Shown here: in pieces, positions 16,201-20,615 of the stretch | How positions within the stretch are numbered: the stretch's first letter is position 1 | Layout: every line of letters starts with the position of its first letter | DNA from: Propionibacteriaceae bacterium | GTDB taxonomy: Bacteria; Actinomycetota; Actinomycetes; Propionibacteriales; Propionibacteriaceae | Reading direction: 5' to 3' | Assembly (NCBI GenBank): GCA_031255975.1 | Contig: JAIRRM010000058.1 | Span: 1 to 20,615 of the forward strand | Length of the DNA: 20,615 nt | Position numbers and translations under genes: made by a program | Notes under the pieces: generated by a model | The model's input: only the letters and a program-made list of their open reading frames with translations | Told to the model about the DNA's origin: nothing | Database searches by the model: none

Positions 16201-16229
16201 GTGACGATCGTCTCAGGTGATGCTACCCT
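16201..16229 (+). promoter_or_regulatory. Probable promoter of the lipoprotein gene, leaderless
   Basis: GTGACG (16201-16206) and TACCCT (16224-16229) are separated by 17 bp. TACCCT ends 7 nt before the ATG at 16237, so the mRNA would begin at or next to the start codon. The GTG at 16201 belongs to the -35 box rather than being the start codon. Confidence 0.6.
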
Positions 16230-16236
16230 TTTAGGC

Positions 16237-16701
16237 ATGATTTTCAAGCGCATCCGTGTTGCCGTGGTGGCTGCCGCGGCGATTGCTTTCACCATCACCA
16301 CGTCCGCTTGCTCGCTGTTCGGCGCCTCACGCGATGACAACGGCACCCTTACCGATGCGGCGACCATTCACATCAACGACACCGAGGTGGGCGATTGTCT
16401 GGTCGATTTCCTGGAATCCGGTGACTCGATCGATAAGGTCAAGGCCGTTCCCTGCACCATGGCGCATGACTCCGAGGTGTTCGCCAAGACCGCGAACGCG
16501 CTTGCCAGCAGCGAGTCGTGGGCAGGAGACTACTGCCTCGGGAAGTTCGCCGAGTACATCGGTATCGAAATTGATGAGTCGATTCTTGATTTCTACTTCG
16601 TGTACCCGCAGGCAAACAGCACCGATAGGACGGTCGTCTGCATCGTCTTCGAACCGGGTGTCACCGACTCCACTGACAGTCTGAAGGGGGTCGCCAGGTA
16701 G
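16237..16701 (+). CDS. Small secreted lipoprotein with septum-formation-like domain
   Basis: This is a 154-residue protein with a classic lipoprotein signal: basic MIFKRIR, a hydrophobic run to about residue 20, then TSAC with the acylated Cys25. The mature part has VGDCL near 51-55, VPCTMAHDSEVFA near 71-83, Cys100 and Cys135. These four cysteines and the CxxxH-SEVF pattern are those of the actinobacterial 'septum formation' domain (found in mycobacterial relatives), with a proposed role at the cell surface; no activity is proven by sequence. The frame could open at a GTG at 16201, but that overlaps the promoter, and the ATG at 16237 gives a clean signal peptide. I do not give a gene symbol. 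It is a single gene between recG and rpsL. Confidence 0.85.
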   Translation: MIFKRIRVAVVAAAAIAFTITTSACSLFGASRDDNGTLTDAATIHINDTEVGDCLVDFLESGDSIDKVKAVPCTMAHDSEVFAKTANALASSESWAGDYCLGKFAEYIGIEIDESILDFYFVYPQANSTDRTVVCIVFEPGVTDSTDSLKGVAR

Positions 16702-16727
16702 GCGCTTTTCTCAAGAAGATTTTCGCG

Positions 16728-16757
16728 GTCGCCTCCGGTCTTCGGATCGGGGGCGAC
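16728..16757 (+). terminator. Weak hairpin after the lipoprotein gene
   Basis: GTCGCC (16728-16733) pairs with GGCGAC (16752-16757), and a small inner CCG/CGG pair surrounds a GTCTT loop. No clean T tract follows, so termination is uncertain. Confidence 0.4.
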
Positions 16758-16791
16758 TGTGTCTCGTCTTTGAGTCGGGTGCGGCCAGGGT

Positions 16792-16821
16792 TTGCGAGTA
16801 CACCTTGGGTCGGGCTAGAGT
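16792..16821 (+). promoter_or_regulatory. Probable promoter of the rpsL-rpsG unit
   Basis: TTGCGA (16792-16797) and TAGAGT (16816-16821) are separated by 18 bp. Transcription would begin near 16828 and give an rpsL leader of about 200 nt. Confidence 0.5.
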
Positions 16822-16832
16822 TACCCGCTGTG

Positions 16833-16853
16833 CCCAAGGGTTTAGTTCTTGGG
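16833..16853 (+). promoter_or_regulatory. Hairpin at the start of the rpsL leader
   Basis: CCCAAG (16833-16838) pairs with CTTGGG (16848-16853) around a 9-nt loop. It lies a few nucleotides after the predicted transcript start. It could be a stabilising 5' hairpin or part of a regulatory leader; no known ribosomal-protein leader motif is recognised. Confidence 0.4.
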
Positions 16854-17028
16854 TGCGGTGCGCACGTGGATCGGTGCCTCTTCCTAGTCGTTGCGAGGCC
16901 GGGGCAGAGCTGCGGGGGCACATGGGGGCTGATCGGTGCGGTTGCGCGGTCAGGCTTCGACAACTATCAGTGCGCGGAGCGCCCGGGTGCGGGCATCCGC
17001 CAGACAACGGACAGGAGCAGGCAAGCCA

Positions 17029-17400
17029 GTGCCTACAATCCAGCAGTTGGTTCGCAAGGGCCGCGCTGACAAAGTCAGCAAATCCAAGACCCCGGCGCTC
17101 AAGGGTTCCCCGCAGCGCCGCGGCGTGTGTACCCGCGTGTACACCACCACCCCGAAGAAGCCGAACTCCGCGCTGCGGAAGGTCGCCCGTGTGCGCCTGT
17201 CCAGCGGCGTCGAGGTCACCGCGTATATCCCCGGTGTCGGCCATAACTTGCAGGAGCACTCGATGGTGTTGGTGCGTGGTGGCCGGGTGAAGGATCTTCC
17301 CGGTGTGCGCTACAAGATCATCCGTGGCGCGCTCGATACCCAAGGCGTTAAGAACCGCAAACAGGCTCGTAGCCGTTACGGTGCCAAGAAGGAGAAGTGA
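17029..17400 (+). CDS. rpsL: 30S ribosomal protein S12
   Basis: S12 is part of the decoding centre of the small subunit. The 123-residue product begins at a GTG at 17029 with AGGAG at 17013-17017; the frame is open from 16936, but the extra 31 residues do not belong to S12. The [16 protein letters not shown] N-terminus and the [13 protein letters not shown] segment are intact. Lys43 and Lys88, the classic sites of streptomycin-resistance changes, are both the wild-type residue. One base separates the stop from the rpsG ATG. Elsewhere in actinobacteria it usually follows rpoC; here a lipoprotein gene precedes it. Confidence 0.98.
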   Translation: MPTIQQLVRKGRADKVSKSKTPALKGSPQRRGVCTRVYTTTPKKPNSALRKVARVRLSSGVEVTAYIPGVGHNLQEHSMVLVRGGRVKDLPGVRYKIIRGALDTQGVKNRKQARSRYGAKKEK

Positions 17401-17401
17401 C

Positions 17402-17872
17402 ATGCCACGCAAAGGCCCAGCGCAAAAGCGCCCGGTGATCGCTGATCCCGTTTACGGCTCCATCCAGGTGAGCCAGCTCGTCTCCAAGATTCTGCTCGAT
17501 GGCAAGAAAACCATCGCACAGTCCATCGTTTACACCGCGCTGGAGGGCACCCGTGAGAAGACCGGCGTCGATCCGGTGCAGACTCTCAAGAAGGCTCTCG
17601 ATAACATTCGTCCCCAGGTTGAGGTGCGTTCCCGCCGCGTCGGTGGTGCCACGTACCAGGTGCCGGTCGAGGTAAAGCCTGGCCGCGCCAACACGCTCAG
17701 CCTGCGTTGGCTGGTGGGTTACGCCCGGCAGCGTCGTGAGAAGACCATGGCCGACCGGCTGATGAACGAGATTCTCGACGCTTCCAATGGCCTCGGGGCA
17801 TCGGTCAAGAAGCGTGAGGACACGCACAAAATGGCGGAGGCGAACCGCGCCTTCGCTCACTATCGTTGGTAG
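17402..17872 (+). CDS. rpsG: 30S ribosomal protein S7
   Basis: S7 binds the 3' domain of 16S rRNA and nucleates the head of the small subunit. The 156-residue length is standard. The N-terminal [10 protein letters not shown] and the C-terminal [11 protein letters not shown] are typical. The start is the ATG at 17402, set by AAGGAG (17390-17395) inside the end of rpsL; the frame extends 33 codons upstream only by overlapping rpsL. It is cotranscribed with rpsL and followed by 199 bp before fusA. Confidence 0.98.
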   Translation: MPRKGPAQKRPVIADPVYGSIQVSQLVSKILLDGKKTIAQSIVYTALEGTREKTGVDPVQTLKKALDNIRPQVEVRSRRVGGATYQVPVEVKPGRANTLSLRWLVGYARQRREKTMADRLMNEILDASNGLGASVKKREDTHKMAEANRAFAHYRW

Positions 17873-17895
17873 TCGCTCGGTCGTGTGGCCCGAAT

Positions 17896-17911
17896 GGGGT
17901 GTTTGCACCCC
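17896..17911 (+). terminator. Hairpin after rpsG
   Basis: GGGGTG (17896-17901) and CACCCC (17906-17911) form a perfect 6-bp stem with a TTTG loop. No T tract follows directly; the nearest T run is about 30 nt on (17940-17944). It could be an attenuator or partial terminator between rpsG and fusA. Confidence 0.45.
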
Positions 17912-18034
17912 TGTCGGGCCGCCGTCTGGGCCGCGTGTGTTTTTGTGTTCCGTTATGGGGCATAAACGCGCCCACAGATTTGTTACAGCACAGCAGTTCA
18001 TACGAAGTACGCCCACGGCCCGCTCGGGTCGTCC

Positions 18035-18051
18035 CCCACTTACGTAGTGGG
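18035..18051 (+). promoter_or_regulatory. Hairpin just before the fusA ribosome binding site
   Basis: CCCACT (18035-18040) pairs with AGTGGG (18046-18051) around a TACGT loop. It ends 7 nt before the GGAGAG ribosome site (18058-18063) of fusA. The position suits either translational control or a protected 5' end formed by processing. The rest of the 199-bp rpsG-fusA gap has no gene. Confidence 0.45.
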
Positions 18052-18071
18052 TAACACGGAGAGAGAATCAG

Positions 18072-20177
<2,106 letters not shown>

Positions 20178-20187
20178 CAAACCGATT

Positions 20188-20212
20188 GCCGGTTGAGCTT
20201 GTCGCAACCGGC
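20188..20212 (+). terminator. First hairpin after fusA
   Basis: GCCGGTTG (20188-20195) and CAACCGGC (20205-20212) form a perfect 8-bp stem with a 9-nt loop, 10 nt after the fusA stop. There is no T tract, so it probably protects the 3' end upstream of the following terminator. Confidence 0.55.
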
Positions 20213-20223
20213 GCGTAGGGAAT

Positions 20224-20261
20224 GGCCCGCGCTTCGATCAGTGATCGAGGTGCGGGCCTTT
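20224..20261 (+). terminator. Strong intrinsic terminator of fusA
   Basis: A 15-bp stem can form from 20224-20238 with 20244-20258. It includes GGCCCGC/GCGGGCC at the base, two G-U pairs, CGAT/ATCG at the top and a CAGTG loop. TTT follows (20259-20261). This is the clearest transcription stop of the right end. Confidence 0.82.
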
Positions 20262-20317
20262 CAGCGCTGCCTGCTTCTGCTGCCGTACCCTGCTACCCGA
20301 ACCCGGACATCTCGAAG

Positions 20318-20370
20318 TGTTACCCATGTCCTGATCGGGTTTGTTACCGGTGTCGTGATGCGTCACCCAT
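20318..20370 (+). repeat. Imperfect 24-bp direct repeat, possible insertion-element remnant
   Basis: TGTTACC at 20318-20324 recurs at 20342-20348. The following ATGTCCTGAT and GTGTCGTGAT are also similar, giving a 24-bp period; a fainter third copy ends with CACCC near 20368. Repeated TGTTACC ATGTC blocks occur at the ends of some actinobacterial DDE-type insertion sequences (recalled, not checked). No transposase frame is present here. Confidence 0.3.
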
Positions 20371-20392
20371 CGCGCTGCTATTTGGCAGGGGG

Positions 20393-20438
20393 ATTCCGGC
20401 TCGGGGGCCGGAATGACGGGGGACGGGTGGGCCGGAAT
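20393..20438 (-). repeat. Palindrome of the same family in opposite orientation, plus a half copy
   Basis: ATTCCGGC (20393-20400) and GCCGGAAT (20407-20414) form an 8-bp stem with a TCGGGG loop. Read on the minus strand it begins GTCATTCC, as do the copies after rnj. A lone right arm GCCGGAAT, again followed by GACG, lies at 20431-20438. Together with the next entry, the facing copies resemble a paired REP/BIME-like arrangement. Confidence 0.7.
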
Positions 20439-20493
20439 GACGAAGGGGTGGTGGGGAGGTGTGTCCAGGTTAGGTGGAGTCTCTTTATCATCC

Positions 20494-20607
20494 GTCATTC
20501 CGGCCTCTGAGCCGGAATCTGTCTGTCGTCGGTCATTACGGCCTCTGAGCCGTAATCTGTCTGTCTTCGGTCATTACGGCCTCTGATGCGGACTCTGTCG
20601 GTAGTAG
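20494..20607 (+). repeat. Three 38-bp palindromic units
   Basis: Palindromes begin at 20497, 20535 and 20573, exactly 38 bp apart, with a CTGTCTGTC-type spacer. The first has arms ATTCCGGC and GCCGGAAT. The second has ATTACGGC (20535-20542) and GCCGTAAT (20549-20556), a change in both arms that keeps pairing. The third has the left arm ATTACGGC, but its right arm is decayed (TGCGGACT). The CTCTGA loop is kept in all. The window ends in the tail of the third unit, so the array may continue. Confidence 0.85.
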
Positions 20608-20615
20608 GTCTTTCC

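Larger units (their letters stand above)
16702..17028 (+). other. Long rpsL upstream region and leader
   Basis: This 327-bp stretch between the lipoprotein gene and rpsL contains a weak terminator, the rpsL promoter and an mRNA leader of about 200 nt. I see no open frame worth calling. Features within it are listed separately. Confidence 0.6.

Noticed and set aside
17155..17294. Streptomycin-resistance change in rpsL
   Set aside because: Lys43 and Lys88 are both present, the sensitive form.
20238..20498. 86-codon minus-strand frame with VIPAPEPES
   Set aside because: Again the palindrome repeat read as protein, overlapping the fusA terminator.

Overview
The window is GC-rich bacterial DNA with actinobacterial character. 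Pointers to this are many GTG starts, several genes that appear to lack a 5' leader, a DUF177 protein beside coaD and rsmD, a single RNase J of the actinobacterial type, and an rpsL-rpsG-fusA run with typical actinobacterial ribosomal proteins. I cannot assign a genus; Propionibacteriales is only a guess. Almost all of the window is chromosomal housekeeping sequence. There is no tRNA, rRNA, complete insertion sequence or CRISPR array that I can support.

Layout. 1-296: non-coding, visibly AT-richer than the rest. 303-3091: a tight three-gene operon for an ABC exporter (membrane-fusion-like protein with a peptidoglycan-binding fold, ATPase, MacB/FtsX-like permease). 3150-5717: glycogen phosphorylase (glgP). 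5959-6483: a fusion of a YjdI-like iron-sulfur domain to a YjdJ-like acetyltransferase domain. 6551-7282: dapB (lysine and diaminopimelate synthesis). 7283-11076: a minus-strand block read in the order rsmD, coaD, DUF177 protein, zinc alcohol dehydrogenase, aldo/keto reductase. 11398-13083: rnj (RNase J). 13053-13445: an array of roughly 72-bp units, each with a palindrome, whose spacer matches the 3' end of rnj. 13625-13813: rpmB (ribosomal protein L28) followed by a strong terminator. 13956-16172: recG. 16237-16701: a small secreted lipoprotein. 17029-20177: rpsL, rpsG and fusA. 20178-20615: a strong terminator, then a second patch of the same palindrome family, now in 38-bp units.

Functionally, rsmD, rpmB, rpsL, rpsG, fusA and probably the DUF177 gene serve ribosome assembly and translation. 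coaD makes coenzyme A, dapB feeds cell-wall and lysine synthesis, glgP mobilises glycogen, rnj turns over RNA and recG repairs forks. The alcohol dehydrogenase and aldo/keto reductase form a two-gene oxidoreductase unit, probably for aldehydes.

The most notable signals are these: the array built from the rnj stop-codon region plus a palindrome; a base-paired double substitution between palindrome copies; a repeated TANNNT motif placed 6-7 nt before six start codons (leaderless transcription), which also corrects four starts or confirms them; the YjdI-YjdJ fusion; and unusual neighbourhoods (no rpmF after DUF177, no tuf within 438 bp of fusA, no rpoC before rpsL).
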